Assembly (NCBI GenBank): GCA_951230915.1
Contig: OX579634.1
Coordinates: 48,373,570-48,437,569 of the forward strand
Direction of reading: 5' to 3'
DNA: 64,000 nucleotides
DNA from: Antitrichia curtipendula
Lineage: Eukaryota > Streptophyta > Bryopsida > Hypnales > Leucodontaceae
Part shown: positions 1 through 12,123 of the stretch, piece by piece
How the letters are laid out: the number at the start of each line of letters is the position of its first letter
Position numbering within the stretch: position 1 is the first letter of the stretch
Notes under the pieces: model-generated
Databases searched by the model: none
Seen by the model: only the letters and a program-made list of their open reading frames with translations
What the model was told of the DNA's origin: nothing
Translations under genes and position numbers: made by a program

Positions 1-89
1 TTCCGTTAGTGATTCAAATCCGTGGTCTCAAGCTTTGTCCCAATTCCGTCAACAAAACATGCAAATCCGCTTCAGATTCTAACAACAGT

Positions 90-365
90 AGTTTATTAAT
101 GCTATTAAAAGATAACGTGTCAATTAATGATTGGTGGATCTTCAAGTGCTATTACATACATTGGAAAGCAATATGAGGACGTTTATGAATCCAGTCTAGT
201 AGCGGTTGTGCAATTTCACTTCATAAATTCACAAAAATTACAATTTTTATCAAAAAATTATAATTCCACTTGAGTTTGACTCCTGAAACAAAAGCACACT
301 TCTGAAAAATATGTGTCTTTCTTAGAGTTGGCCCCAATATAGTTAGATTTCAAATCAGGGTGGTA
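90..365 (+). repeat. Dispersed repeat A, copy 1
   Basis: This segment aligns by eye with 34940-35225. Shared blocks appear in the same order: GATAACGTGTCA near the start, TTAATGAT, a GTTTATGA...TCTAGTCTA block, ATTCACA.AAATTACAATTTT, AAAAATTATAAT.TCACTTG, and CTGAAAA.TATGTGTC followed by AGTTGGCCC. The two copies are divergent and lie in the same orientation. No coding potential or clear terminal repeat was seen, so the element class is unknown. Confidence 0.6.
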
Positions 366-1879
366 ATGGGTAGTTGTACCTTAGTTCATATTCAACTTGC
401 AATTGTATTAGTCTCTTTCTGAAATTAAGGAAATAATAAAAATCATTTTTTGGATTAGAGACTAAAATTGGCAAGTTTTTTCTTGGTTAGTTGACATCAA
501 ACTTAGTTGAAATTTAGCTTCAAAACCAAAACAAAGCTCATTTATAAAAAATTATGATGTATAATATACAATACATAATACACATCATTACACCCTTTAC
601 ACCTTTGTAAATTTGAAAAATTATTCAATTGACTTAAAAAATTTAATGTGTACAAACATGATAGCCATGCATCTATCATAAGAAAGTTTTTCTCAATTTT
701 TTTTTAATTATCCGCCACCAAGTACAGTTGGACCTTGAAAAAAACAATATTTAGCTAATAGGTACATTAATGATTAAAGTTTCATCAAGTTATAGAATTT
801 AACAGTTCACAATAAAAAATAAATTTAAATCCATTTTTGATTTGAATATTTTTTTGAAAATCTGACCTTACATAAGTAATGAATAATCCAAAAATATACA
901 ACAAACTTCAATTTTGAAGTTAATACCAAATTAATTCTTAGAGTTGTTATAATACATCTTCACAAGCAACTCCAAATCAAGAGATGAATGAAGGTATTTA
1001 ACTTTGAAACACTTACAAAGCCAAAAAGTGACTATTGTATCACATTTAGAGAAATCATAGAAATAAATAATATACCCGTTTGTCTAGAAATTTTCGGTAA
1101 CATTTGCTTCACTATCTTGAATATAGGACCTTGTCTTTATAGGATAAAACATAGGTTAATGTTGAGGACAAAAAGTGTCATGTTGGATGGCTAACAACTT
1201 TTTTTATATTGAAGAATGAATGATTTCATTCAATTTTTTTAATGAAAGATCATTAATGGTCTATGTACATCATTGATTGAAGTAATTTCATATTGTTTTT
1301 CTTGAATTTTTTGAAGATAATTTGACAAAAAATTGCTATATGTACATAGTATAATTCAATACTTTAAACTTTTCTTTCCATTAATTTTCTTTGTATTCAT
1401 CTATGACATCAAAAATTCTTTCTTTTACTTATGAACAAAATTAGCAAAATGAAGTTCCTAAAGTGCGTTTTGAATCCCACTTAGAAATTTTGAAAAATCC
1501 ATAAAAATGACCATTGTGTTGAAGTTGTATATCCATTACCATGTTTATAAATATACAATGATTCTCAAAAGTAGTTGGCCACAATATAAATCGCTCTCAT
1601 AAATTGGAATTATTAAATGAAATTTGGAAATGTTGTTATACTAAAGAGATTATATCCTCTTGTGTAATTCCACTTAAAACAGATTATATTTAGATCTATT
1701 ATTATTTGAATGAAATTTCTAAATAAAAAAAAGTTTTTGTGAGAAGCCACAATATTTCATTTCTTATTATAGGAAGAATATACATCTTAGCTAGAATCAC
1801 ATGTTACAAGTTTCATGAATTTTGGATTTGTTGGATGTGACCTGATAATGTTGTCTCAAATGAGCATAAAGGAGTCCAG

Positions 1880-2760
1880 ACGAATAGCTCCCAAACTTCA
1901 ACTCACATAAGGCAATCTAGGCACGCAGCACCACGTGAAGAGAAGAATTCATGACGTGGCTAGAAAAACGCGACCTCAACTGTGGACGAGCATACGATGG
2001 CATCGAATGTGGAGTCAAGACCAGGCGTGCCTACAGAGCCACAACCGCAACGCCAGATCCCACCATTGACGCAGAGTCAGCAAAGATAAAATGTAGGCTA
2101 GAAATCCATAGTGGACCAAAATTCCCAATGCGAAAGAAACAACATTAGTACACAATCTCTTCAATAGACAAATTTGAGTAGTCCGATGCCGCGACCAGGG
2201 GACATGGTGGGGCGGGCTGACAACGCCACGAATCTCCAGTACAAGCGAAGGAGAGAATTCTCCGATGGCAATTAATCTCAATCAAAAGGCGAGGGGAAGA
2301 ATTCACCAACAATGAGGGACTCGAAACAACTAGAAAGGGATTGCAGAGGAAAAGCACCTCCTCCCCTAGTTTGTAGTCATAAGGAAGCTAGGAGTTTACA
2401 AGGCCGTGGAGGACCCCGAGGCGGTTTAAGCCAAAGAGGAGATGGCCAGCAAAAAGCGAACGTAGGGGGAAGAGGCTAGTTTAGGTCCAAAAAGATTTCG
2501 TACAATTTGATGACACCACATGGTTGGATAGCATCAACCATCGACTTGGAGAAATGCGAGTCTCCACCAATTTTGAAGCCCACTACACAATGGTGGTGAA
2601 TGGTGCGGAACCTACTAGACGTTGTTGATGTAGTAGCAATTTCGCATGGAGCACATCGACTCTTTAGCTTCAAGGTGGAAGGAAGCAAGAACACCGGTGT
2701 CGAGTAGAGAGGCCTTGCCTTGGGAAAGCGCCGGGCTACTAGCTGCAACTAGACCTGGCC
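1880..2760 (+). pseudogene. GC-richer patch, possible decayed coding
   Basis: Base composition rises clearly above the flanks. Open frames of 60-90 codons occur on both strands, but none matches a family I know. On the plus strand, around 2500-2630, the frame containing FDDTTWLD and then NFEAHYTMVVNGAEP reads like coding sequence before a TGA stop. This could be an eroded retroelement or host exon. Function is unknown, and coding origin is an inference. Confidence 0.2.
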
Positions 2761-2839
2761 GGAAAACAAAGGGCCCCGTGATTTAGTAAAATATATGTGC
2801 ATGCTCATAAAACCTCTATAATCCACCATAAAGTCCCAA

Positions 2840-3520
2840 TAAAATATCACATGTTTGTATAAAGTAGTTTGTGTTGCTCACAAACCGCATAAGTTTCCTT
2901 TTAGGAAGGTCCCCGCCACTAATATGAGTACCACAGACGCTCTAAGACTCCAAATTGAGAATAAAACATCTCTCTGGAAAGCTAACAACAATATCTACAA
3001 ACTCGAAAAAATTCAACTCAAAATATCATATTGTCCGACTTTTATAGTCGGTCAAAATTCACTCTCCCCAATTTGAAGGTAGCTCATCACTACTCTTCTT
3101 CCAAGCTCATAACTCTCACATATAAACTCTAATATCTTTATAGAAATCTAACACAATAATTTACACATCTTTTAAATTTCAACACAAAATAAGATATTGT
3201 CCGACTTTTACAGCCGCTTGAAGTTCTCTTTCTTCAAATCAAAGACAACCTCTCATTACTTTGCCTTTAAGCCTATAATTTTTGCATCCTAACTCCAAAC
3301 TAAGAGAATGATATCTTTCTAAAAAGCTAACATCTAAACACATACTTTCATGAAATCTCAAAGACAAAAAACTTCTCACTCAAAAGTTGTAAGCCCTCAA
3401 AAATTTTGCCCTCACTTCATGACAATTATCTCTCTCTCACTCCATCAAGCATAACTTCCACACAAAAACTCCAAATTGAGCGAGTGATAGGTTTATGAAA
3501 ACCTCAAAACAAGATGAACA
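2840..3520 (+). repeat. Degenerate ~175-bp tandem repeat
   Basis: Recurring landmarks show a degenerate direct repeat: a CTCCAAA/CTCTAA + TATCT block near 2946, 3122, 3292 and 3469, and ATATTGTCCGACTTTTA at about 3028 and 3192. Spacing is about 165-178 bp over roughly 3.5 units. Units are strongly diverged. No function is evident. Confidence 0.5.
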
Positions 3521-4302
3521 AGTTCACAAAATTTCATTACAAAAACTCTCATATACAATCTGTTTTGTCTTTCCAAAGTTTCGGTTTTTCTTAAGTAAAC
3601 TATGAGGAAGAAGAAGAAAGACCCTCCACCTTATCTTCCACCTCATCCTCCATCCCTTCCACCTAAGCAAATGGATTTGGCCTTTTAAATGCCAAGTAGA
3701 CCACAATTCACTCATTGGCTACCCTTTTCTCCCCATAACTCTATCCTTATCTCCTACATGGCAACTACGTGGCCTTCAAATCCTTTTTAAAATTCAAAAG
3801 AAAAGATAAAATAAACTTCATCTTCCTATTTAACAACTTCAAATCTATAAATAAAATTTAAAATACTTTCAACTAAAGAAATAAAAGAACTAATGCCTAA
3901 TGGTTGTCTAATAGAGGTTAAAATGGTAGAATTTTCTCTATGTGGATTTTTAGAGTCTCTAAAAAATCCTCTAGTTTGACAACAATTAAAGTTAGTATCT
4001 TATCTTGTGTGGTTGGCGTCCGATTGAGTCTTCCTATAGGTTTGTGTTGGCTTTTTGTAGTGCGGTTTTTGTGGGGTTGTCCAGGATCCGTAGTGGAGGT
4101 CAAAGTAGCGCAAGTGTAGGGAGTGTAGGAGTGTGAAGTTTTGGAGGAGGAATCCTTTGTTTGTAGTTGCTTCGCAAAGAGTTTGTAATGTCCTTTGTTT
4201 ACATTTATGTAAGTGCGGAACTCCTTTGTAATTTCTATCGGCCAAAACACTGTCCATTTACAGAGGTGTTGTTTCTGTATAGTCATGTTACAACTATCGC
4301 AA

Positions 4303-4625
4303 CATTACAAAAAATATGAGGCCTCCGGAAGGCCGTTAAGCCTGGACCCCGTAGTGATACTACGGAGTTCTTTTTCAAAAAAAAAAAATTCAGAAACTAA
4401 AATTCTGACGTGGTCGAAGTTCCACGCCAGCGCTGACGTCAGCGTCACATCAGCGTGACGTCACTTTTCAATTTTTTTTTCGGGAAAAAAAAAAAAAAAA
4501 AAAAAAAAGTTATCTTTTTTCAAAAAAAAAAAGATTTTATTTTTTTTTTTTTTTCCGTAATATCACCCGCGGGTCCCGAAAATCAGCACTCACGGCCTTG
4601 TTGAGGCCTCATATTTTTTGTAATG
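4303..4625. mobile_element. MITE-like inverted-repeat element
   Basis: The left end CATTACAAAAAATATGAGG, followed by CCTC..AAGGCCGT, is mirrored at the right end by ACGGCCTTGTTGAGG and CCTCATATTTTTTGTAATG. This gives imperfect terminal inverted repeats of about 35 bp around a 323-bp element. The core carries long A and T homopolymers (about 4375-4550) and TGACGTCA-type palindromes near 4434-4460. I found no convincing target-site duplication, so the superfamily is unassigned. Confidence 0.6.
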
Positions 4626-5882
4626 CTACTTTTGGATTCATGTTGGTAGAATATGTTGACAACCTCTAGTAGGTGCTATTGTCCACTCGTTGTAGAGTAT
4701 TTTTGCACGCAAGGCATTGCCTCCCATAAGTTCTGGCTTCTACGGCCCTACCCATGTGGCACCTCAAAGTCGGGTAGCTCAACAAAACGTTAGATTTGGG
4801 AAGAAGAGGGCCAAATGCACGGTTTGATGCCCAGTCAATGGAAATCATGCCATTAGATTTTTTCAAAAGAAAAATTGATGACCCTCACAACAACTACTTC
4901 TAAATACGCCAATTGAAAGAATTTTTTTGAAGTTGAAGTCCTCATTTTTTGGACACTTTTTGTATTTGGAAACATTGAACCTTCCCACACAGAAAAGACT
5001 CTGAAACATCCATCAAGTACAACAATACTTAGGAGCTTTTGCAACGTTTTCAATTTTAATGTCTTCGTTATTTTACTGTGCACATTATTGTAGTTTACCA
5101 AAGTTGCAAATTGTCAATCGTAGATGGGTGAATCTCCATCCGAAATAAGTTTTATCTATTTTGCACTTCGGTTTCTAGAGTACTGTATCAAGTTGCACGG
5201 AGATAAAAAGCCTTCTAAAACAAGAATGAACAAGTGGATTTTTTCAAGTAAAACCTAGATAGCATACCTTCTTGGTTGTACAATTGGGTGTATCCACACT
5301 ATCCTTGATGTTCAAGAAATAATTTGAGTATTTGAGCAATTTTCATGAGATCTTTGCTAGCGAGAAAATTAAATGTCGCTCTGGAATTAAAGTTAACACC
5401 TATCCCACCCCCACCAAAGATATCCCAGAGGAGATACCTTTCTCCCTAGGATCCAATAGGGGTATAAAAAAAACCAATAAAGAATGTCATGAAATACATA
5501 CTTTTATATGAATAATTTTTTTTTTCATCCATAGTTTTTTGTGCTTCAACCAAGACATGGATGTTAATGGCTTTATCAATACATTGAATCTAGTTTCTTG
5601 CACTTCATAAAACAAATAAAACACAATGTTCAGGACTTTTAAAACAGATAGTTCAAATTAAGCCAATGAAATTAAGGGAAAAAATCCAGTCCCAATTTGA
5701 AAACATTGTCAAAAAATCAGTAAAAGTTTCTATAAAATTTCTATTTAGAATTAAAAAAACTAGAGAAAAATATATGAACTCCATCATAATGATAGCTAAA
5801 GACAGAAATCTCAAATTGGTCATAAAGAAACATCAAGTTGGTCTCTAAACTTCCATTGTCTCCTTGGGGGACAAAATGGATT

Positions 5883-6794
5883 TTAACCCCTAGAGGACCA
5901 TTTGTGCCCTCGGGAGACAATTTGGGTCCAAGTAGGATCCTATAACCTCAATTTTTAGTGAATTTTTGTGAGAATGTGCAGTTTTGTGAGAGCTTTGCGG
6001 ATGTATAATTTTTATTTCAATCAGTGCCCAAGAGAAACAATTATGGCACAATAAGCCAAAAATGGAGGTCAACAAGCAGAACAAAAAAATCACAAAAAGT
6101 CAAAATAATTATTTTAAAAAAAATTCCTAAAATTATATATTTTTGTCTACAATTGAAGCTTTGATTCATTCTATTGGAGTAGTGATGAGAAAGTTATGAC
6201 AATCTTAGTTTTGGGGCAATCTAAGCATCTTCATGAAAAAATAATTTATAGGATTCATTTTTTAATGCAGTTTTTACAATTTTCCAAAAAAATTGTTAGA
6301 AAAGGTTGTATTTGCTTGCTAGAACAATCTCACCGTTGAAATTATTGTATTTCAATTTCTTCTTAGAGCTATTACCGATTAATTTTTTCCCTCAAGCTTG
6401 AACATATTTCTACTTAACATTTTTTAATGAGTAAAAATTAAGTGTTTTTGTCTTGAATTTTTTTACCTGGATTCTCAACTCAATTATTCAACATAAAAAC
6501 TTAGAAAATCAAAATCAATAGTACAAAAATTTAAGTTAAGAAGATTCAAAGCCAAAAATTCTAGTCAAGCAAGGTGCAAAAAAATTTGCTTTCTTCACTC
6601 TAGATGCAAATATCTTGCAATCTATGCGGTCAAAGTTTTTGAAATTTCTTGCATACATTCTTATATTAGTATATTATAAGATCCTATAATTAGATATGCA
6701 AAAAAAAAAAATTAAATTTTTTGCTCTATGCAATAGAAGTGGCAATTTTGAGTGTGTTTTGATGGAGAAAAGGCCTTGGTCCTTTAGGGGTTAA
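5883..6794. mobile_element. piggyBac-like TTAA-flanked element, copy 1
   Basis: A 912-bp unit begins TTAACCCCTAGAGGACCA (5883-5900) and ends TGGTCCTTTAGGGGTTAA (6777-6794). It therefore has a TTAA at each edge and about 14-bp inverted termini, CCCCTA.AGGACCA. TTAA duplication with CCC/GGG ends is the hallmark of the piggyBac superfamily. The interior is AT-rich, has no transposase-like frame, and would be non-autonomous. Related copies lie at 6791-7658, 7803-13741 and 24369-26359, with fragments near 23631, 27180-27630 and 44746-44823. Assignment rests on ends only, because no transposase is visible in the window. Confidence 0.6.
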
Positions 6795-7658
6795 GCAGGC
6801 TCCTCTTGTCTCAATATTTGTTGTGATTTTTTGAATTTTTTTTGTGAAGATAGAAAAATACATTAGCTTTCTAAAAATATAGTTTTTATTTCAATCAAAG
6901 CTTGGAAATAAAAGTTATGGCACAAAAAAACCTTTTTTTAGTTCGATGAGTAGAAAAAAAAATTCAAAAAAATTAAAGTGAAAATTTTAAAATTTTGTTT
7001 TTTATAGATTATATTTTTATATACATGCCAATCCTTGATTTATCCCATTTGGATTTGTTGTGTAAAAGTTATGGACAATCTGTTGTATTAGGCAATCAGA
7101 GCATCTTCTTGGAAAAATAATTTGTAGGATTCATTTCTTACCTTGTTTTTTTTATAAGTTTCAAAATGTTAATATCTCTTTCTAGAACAATTTCACTATT
7201 GAGATTAGTATATTTCAATTCCATCTTAGAGCTATTAACAAATTAGATTTTCCTTCAATCTTGAACCTACTTCTACATAACAACTTTTTATGAGTGAAAA
7301 CTAAGTGTGCTTTTAAAAATATATATTCCTAGACTCTCAACTCAAATTTTTATCATATAAAATTCAAAATTCAAAATCAGTAGAGTAAAAATTATAAGTT
7401 CTAGAGGTTCAAAGCCCAAAAATGTAGTTAAGTAAGGTGCAAAAAAACTTATTTCCTTCACTTTAAACGCAAATATCTTGCAATCTACACGGTTAGAGTT
7501 TGTGAAATTTCCTCCGCACATTCTTATACTTATCTAGTATAAGATTCTACACTTATATATTCAAAAAAACATTAAACTTTGTTTTTGCTCTTTGCTATAG
7601 AAATGGCAGTTTGGGGTGTTTTTTGATGGAAAAGAGGCTTTGGGACTTCAGGGGTTAA
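6791..7658. mobile_element. piggyBac-like element, copy 2 (left-truncated)
   Basis: It lies head-to-tail with copy 1 and shares the TTAA at 6791-6794. The interior parallels copy 1 block by block (TTTTTATTTCAATCA, AGTTATGGCACAA, GCAATCTAC.CGGT, AAATGGCAGTTT). The right end is GACTTCAGGGGTTAA (7644-7658). The outermost ~60 bp of the left end, including CCCCTA.AGGACCA, are missing or unrecognisable, so this copy looks truncated at the junction. Confidence 0.5.
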
Positions 7659-8364
7659 GCAAAGATTCATCTCGTTTTGATGCATTTAAAAACAAAAAAA
7701 TTAGACTCAAGCAATACTTGAATAACTAATTCTATATGGGATTTCAAGGAAAATAGTTTATAAAGCTCAAAGAATATCCTCCACATTGATGAAATAAAAG
7801 AGTTAACCCCTAAAAGACCACACTGCGTTTTTTGCAATATAACAATTTCGGAAAGCTCACTATAAACTGTAATTTTTTTTCTCTGAAATTTTCAAAAAAT
7901 ATGTGCCCAGTGAATAGCTTTAAGGCAATTTTCACAACTTTTGATTGCATGAGTAAAATTTTATGTTATGATATAAAACATTTTTTAAACTACGGACAAC
8001 TTAAGCAGCTCAATTTTTTTTATCATTTTTTTAAGAAATAAAACTTTTTAATTGGTTCTTTAGATTTATATACACAAGGAAAGATTTTAATTGTTCCATT
8101 TTGATTAAAGAGATGAAAGTATGAGGAATTTTAGTTTGCGGGTAGTTATGGATCTCTACTTTAAGATAAACTTTGAAGTCCTTTATTTAACTCAATTTTT
8201 AATATTTGTGAAAAAAATAAAAGAACTAGGTATACATTGATTATTACAACATTACAACCTTTGGAATTGGCATTTTTCAGTTCCATGAATAAATTGTTAA
8301 CAATGTAGTATTTTGAATCATTCTCTACTTCATTCTATTTACTATTTTTTTCCTGTATGTTGTA

Positions 8365-9294
8365 CACTGGGGTACCAATCAAAATGTAGTTTTCGAATTC
8401 GCAGTGAGAAAAATTTCAGTACTACCAACTTTGAAAGCCTCCCGAGAGCTCAAAAATTGGTATTTTACCACAACATCATCTTTAAGTTAATTATATTTAT
8501 GACAAATTTCAAGGTCAGAAAATTCACCGAAAAAAAGCTATTCAAAATCTACCAACATTGGTAGCTGTGGAAATTTTTTCACTGCTGCCAACTTTGACAG
8601 CCTCCCAAAGATTGAATTATTTTTTTTTGCCATGAAATTCTTGGAAAAAAAACTCTTTATGTTAATAAAATATTATAAAAATTTCAAGGCCAAAAGATTA
8701 ATACAAAAAATGATATTAACAATCTACCAACATGTGTCGTTTTGAGAAACAATTGTGAAAACCGTTTCACTACTTCAACTTTGACACCCTCCCAAGGGCT
8801 GAAAAATTGCTTATTTACTATGAAATTTTTTCCACAAAGTGATTTCTATGTTAATAATATTTGTGACAAGTTTCAAAGCCAAAAAAGTTATACGAAAAAA
8901 ACCCATTCAAAATCTACCAACATGTGTAGCTGTGAAAAATCATTTCACTACTTCCAACTTTGACACCCTCCTAAGGGCTGAAATTTTACTTATTTACCAT
9001 GAATATTTTTGCACAAGATACCCTCTATGCTAATAACATGTGTGCCAAATTTGAAGGTCAAAATATTTACACAAAAAAAGAAATCCACAATCTACCAACA
9101 TGTGTAGTTGTGGGAAACAATGGCGGGGAAACCATTTCATTGCTACCAACTTTGACACCCTCCCAACGGTTGAGAAATTGTCTATTTACCATGGAATTTT
9201 TGGCACAACATGCTCTTTATGTTAACAACATTCAAGCCAAATTTCAAGGTCAAAAAATTTATACAAAAATTTGTATTTACAATCTACCAACGTG
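8365..9294 (+). repeat. Left arm of Tc1 element: subterminal repeats
   Basis: Five related units are marked by CTACCAAC at 8549, 8724, 8914, 9092 and 9284 (spacings 175, 190, 178, 192). Each carries CAACTTTGACACCCTCC or a variant, TATTTACCATGAAATTTT and a TATGTTAATAA block. The arm is repeated in inverted orientation at 12450-13383. Such repeats in other Tc1-like elements can be transposase-binding sites; that role is inferred here. Confidence 0.75.
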
Positions 9295-9462
9295 TGTAGT
9301 TGTGAGATACATTTTATTAAAGACATCGAAATTGTTGAAGATGTTAGACACTTATGCTTCTAGATTGAAATTCTCCAGATGATGCAATCTCTAATCATAA
9401 ATGCTTCTCAATAAAATCAAGGATAGCCAAATCTAGTTGTGTGCACTTGTCACATCTCAAAG

Positions 9463-10692
9463 AATGCACTTGTTTAAAAATTAGAGATCATACATGCATG
9501 AAGAAGCTTTTTCCTCTCAATAAGAATGCTTGCATTTACAATAGAGTATTATAGGAGGTGGGATGTGGGATGATGAGAGAAGCAAGTGATGGGTGATTAT
9601 TTTCTAAGTAGAGGATTGAAACTTTGTGCATATGAGTGATTGAGTGCATGAAAGATGAGTTAACTAAGCAAGTCTAGGCTATGTGATAACTGAGTGGATG
9701 AGGCATGGGATAAGTGACTGAGGATACATGGAAGTATGTGAGATTTTCTTTAAGAGTGAGAGAGGTTATAACTTACATGTGGTGACTGGTGAGTTCTGGT
9801 GAATCAGTGAAGGTTGTGAGGTTGGATGATGATGAGTGATTGAGGATATGTGAGTGTTCTTTTTATAACTGAGTGAGGTTATGCATGTGGTGAATAAGGT
9901 TGGATCATGGTGAGTGATTGAGGGTATGTGAAATTTATTTCTGATGACTGAGTGAGGTTATATATGTGCTCAATGAGTGAGGCTCGATCATGGTAATTAA
10001 GTGAAGACTAGATCATGGTCACTGAGTGATGGCAATTTCAGATGAAACTCGTGCTCACATAGTAGGTTTGAGTGAGGCAGAGAAGACATGAGTTGACATT
10101 GCAGCTATTGTTGGAGTCCATGTTAGAACAGTTCAAAGGGTAGTGAAGAAATTTCGAGAAGATGGAACCTATAAGTGCAAACCTTGTGGTGGAAGTCATG
10201 CTAAAAAGCTTAGTGATAGAGATGTCTGTACTATTATACGTGTCTCAAAAACTCATTGTCACTCAACACTCTTTGAGATCACTAATATATGTTCTACTCA
10301 AGTGTCTAAATCGACTATTCGAAGGGACTTACATGAGAGTGGCATTTTCAGTTGAATTGCAGTTAAAAACCTTTTTTGACACCTCATCACATGTCTCAAC
10401 GATTGGTATTTGCTCAAAAGTATTGTGGGTGGAGTGTAAAAGAATGGGAGAGAGTTGTTTGGACAGATGAGTCTACCTTTGAAGTTGGAAAAAATTCTAG
10501 ACAAGTTCATGTTTGGAGAAATGCATATGAGCGCTATTCATCAAGTTGTATAGTTCCAACTTTTAAGAGTGGGAGAACTTCTTTGATGATTTGGGGTGCA
10601 TTTGCTGGAGGGCAAAAGTCACAACTTGTTTTTATGCCAAAGATAGACGTTCTGCTAAGGATTTTGTTGGAGTGGTCTACAATGTTGAGTTG
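9463..10692 (+). repeat. 1.23-kb segment duplicated across the N gap, copy 1
   Basis: The segment from AATGCACTTG at 9463 to GTTGAGTTG at 10692 is repeated at 10893-12123. The only difference I saw is one base, ATGCCAAAG here against ATGCCCAAAG in the second copy. The first copy stops exactly where the Ns begin, and the second starts exactly where they end. That is expected from two unmerged overlapping contigs. Confidence 0.85.
10029..10692 (+). pseudogene. Tc1-like transposase fragment (duplicate copy)
   Basis: The first copy of the transposase 5' portion encodes the helix-turn-helix region and the first catalytic aspartate (WTDES) and ends at the gap. It has the same TGA after 20 codons and the same later interruption as the second copy. 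In addition it lacks one C in ATGCCAAAG, which shifts the frame after VFMPK. This is probably not an independent gene but a redundant assembly copy of the feature at 11459-12464. Confidence 0.7.
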
Positions 10693-10892
10693 NNNNNNNN
10701 NNNNNNNNNNNNNNNNNNNNNNNNNNNNNNNNNNNNNNNNNNNNNNNNNNNNNNNNNNNNNNNNNNNNNNNNNNNNNNNNNNNNNNNNNNNNNNNNNNNN
10801 NNNNNNNNNNNNNNNNNNNNNNNNNNNNNNNNNNNNNNNNNNNNNNNNNNNNNNNNNNNNNNNNNNNNNNNNNNNNNNNNNNNNNNNNNNNN
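10693..10892. other. Assembly gap (200 N)
   Basis: This is a run of exactly 200 undetermined bases, a typical placeholder length. It is flanked on both sides by the ends of a near-identical 1.23-kb duplication, so the true sequence may contain no extra DNA here. Confidence 0.95.
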
Positions 10893-12123
10893 AATGCACT
10901 TGTTTAAAAATTAGAGATCATACATGCATGAAGAAGCTTTTTCCTCTCAATAAGAATGCTTGCATTTACAATAGAGTATTATAGGAGGTGGGATGTGGGA
11001 TGATGAGAGAAGCAAGTGATGGGTGATTATTTTCTAAGTAGAGGATTGAAACTTTGTGCATATGAGTGATTGAGTGCATGAAAGATGAGTTAACTAAGCA
11101 AGTCTAGGCTATGTGATAACTGAGTGGATGAGGCATGGGATAAGTGACTGAGGATACATGGAAGTATGTGAGATTTTCTTTAAGAGTGAGAGAGGTTATA
11201 ACTTACATGTGGTGACTGGTGAGTTCTGGTGAATCAGTGAAGGTTGTGAGGTTGGATGATGATGAGTGATTGAGGATATGTGAGTGTTCTTTTTATAACT
11301 GAGTGAGGTTATGCATGTGGTGAATAAGGTTGGATCATGGTGAGTGATTGAGGGTATGTGAAATTTATTTCTGATGACTGAGTGAGGTTATATATGTGCT
11401 CAATGAGTGAGGCTCGATCATGGTAATTAAGTGAAGACTAGATCATGGTCACTGAGTGATGGCAATTTCAGATGAAACTCGTGCTCACATAGTAGGTTTG
11501 AGTGAGGCAGAGAAGACATGAGTTGACATTGCAGCTATTGTTGGAGTCCATGTTAGAACAGTTCAAAGGGTAGTGAAGAAATTTCGAGAAGATGGAACCT
11601 ATAAGTGCAAACCTTGTGGTGGAAGTCATGCTAAAAAGCTTAGTGATAGAGATGTCTGTACTATTATACGTGTCTCAAAAACTCATTGTCACTCAACACT
11701 CTTTGAGATCACTAATATATGTTCTACTCAAGTGTCTAAATCGACTATTCGAAGGGACTTACATGAGAGTGGCATTTTCAGTTGAATTGCAGTTAAAAAC
11801 CTTTTTTGACACCTCATCACATGTCTCAACGATTGGTATTTGCTCAAAAGTATTGTGGGTGGAGTGTAAAAGAATGGGAGAGAGTTGTTTGGACAGATGA
11901 GTCTACCTTTGAAGTTGGAAAAAATTCTAGACAAGTTCATGTTTGGAGAAATGCATATGAGCGCTATTCATCAAGTTGTATAGTTCCAACTTTTAAGAGT
12001 GGGAGAACTTCTTTGATGATTTGGGGTGCATTTGCTGGAGGGCAAAAGTCACAACTTGTTTTTATGCCCAAAGATAGACGTTCTGCTAAGGATTTTGTTG
12101 GAGTGGTCTACAATGTTGAGTTG
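10893..12123 (+). repeat. 1.23-kb segment duplicated across the N gap, copy 2
   Basis: This is the second copy of 9463-10692, offset by 1430 bases and then 1431 after the single-base difference. It continues into unique sequence (the transposase 3' half and the right arm), so it is the copy that belongs to the intact element structure. Confidence 0.85.

Larger units (their letters stand above)
1..5882. other. AT-rich gene-free stretch
   Basis: No host gene is recognised here. The open frames are short and resemble no known family. The stretch holds a dispersed repeat (90-365), a GC-richer patch (about 1880-2760), a degenerate tandem array (about 2840-3520) and an inverted-repeat element (4303-4625), all listed separately. 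The rest is AT-rich sequence in which I see no structure. Confidence 0.6.

Noticed and set aside
8365..9294. Regularly spaced repeats suggesting a CRISPR-like array
   Set aside because: The units are diverged, contiguous transposon subterminal repeats mirrored in the other arm, with no spacer/repeat architecture.
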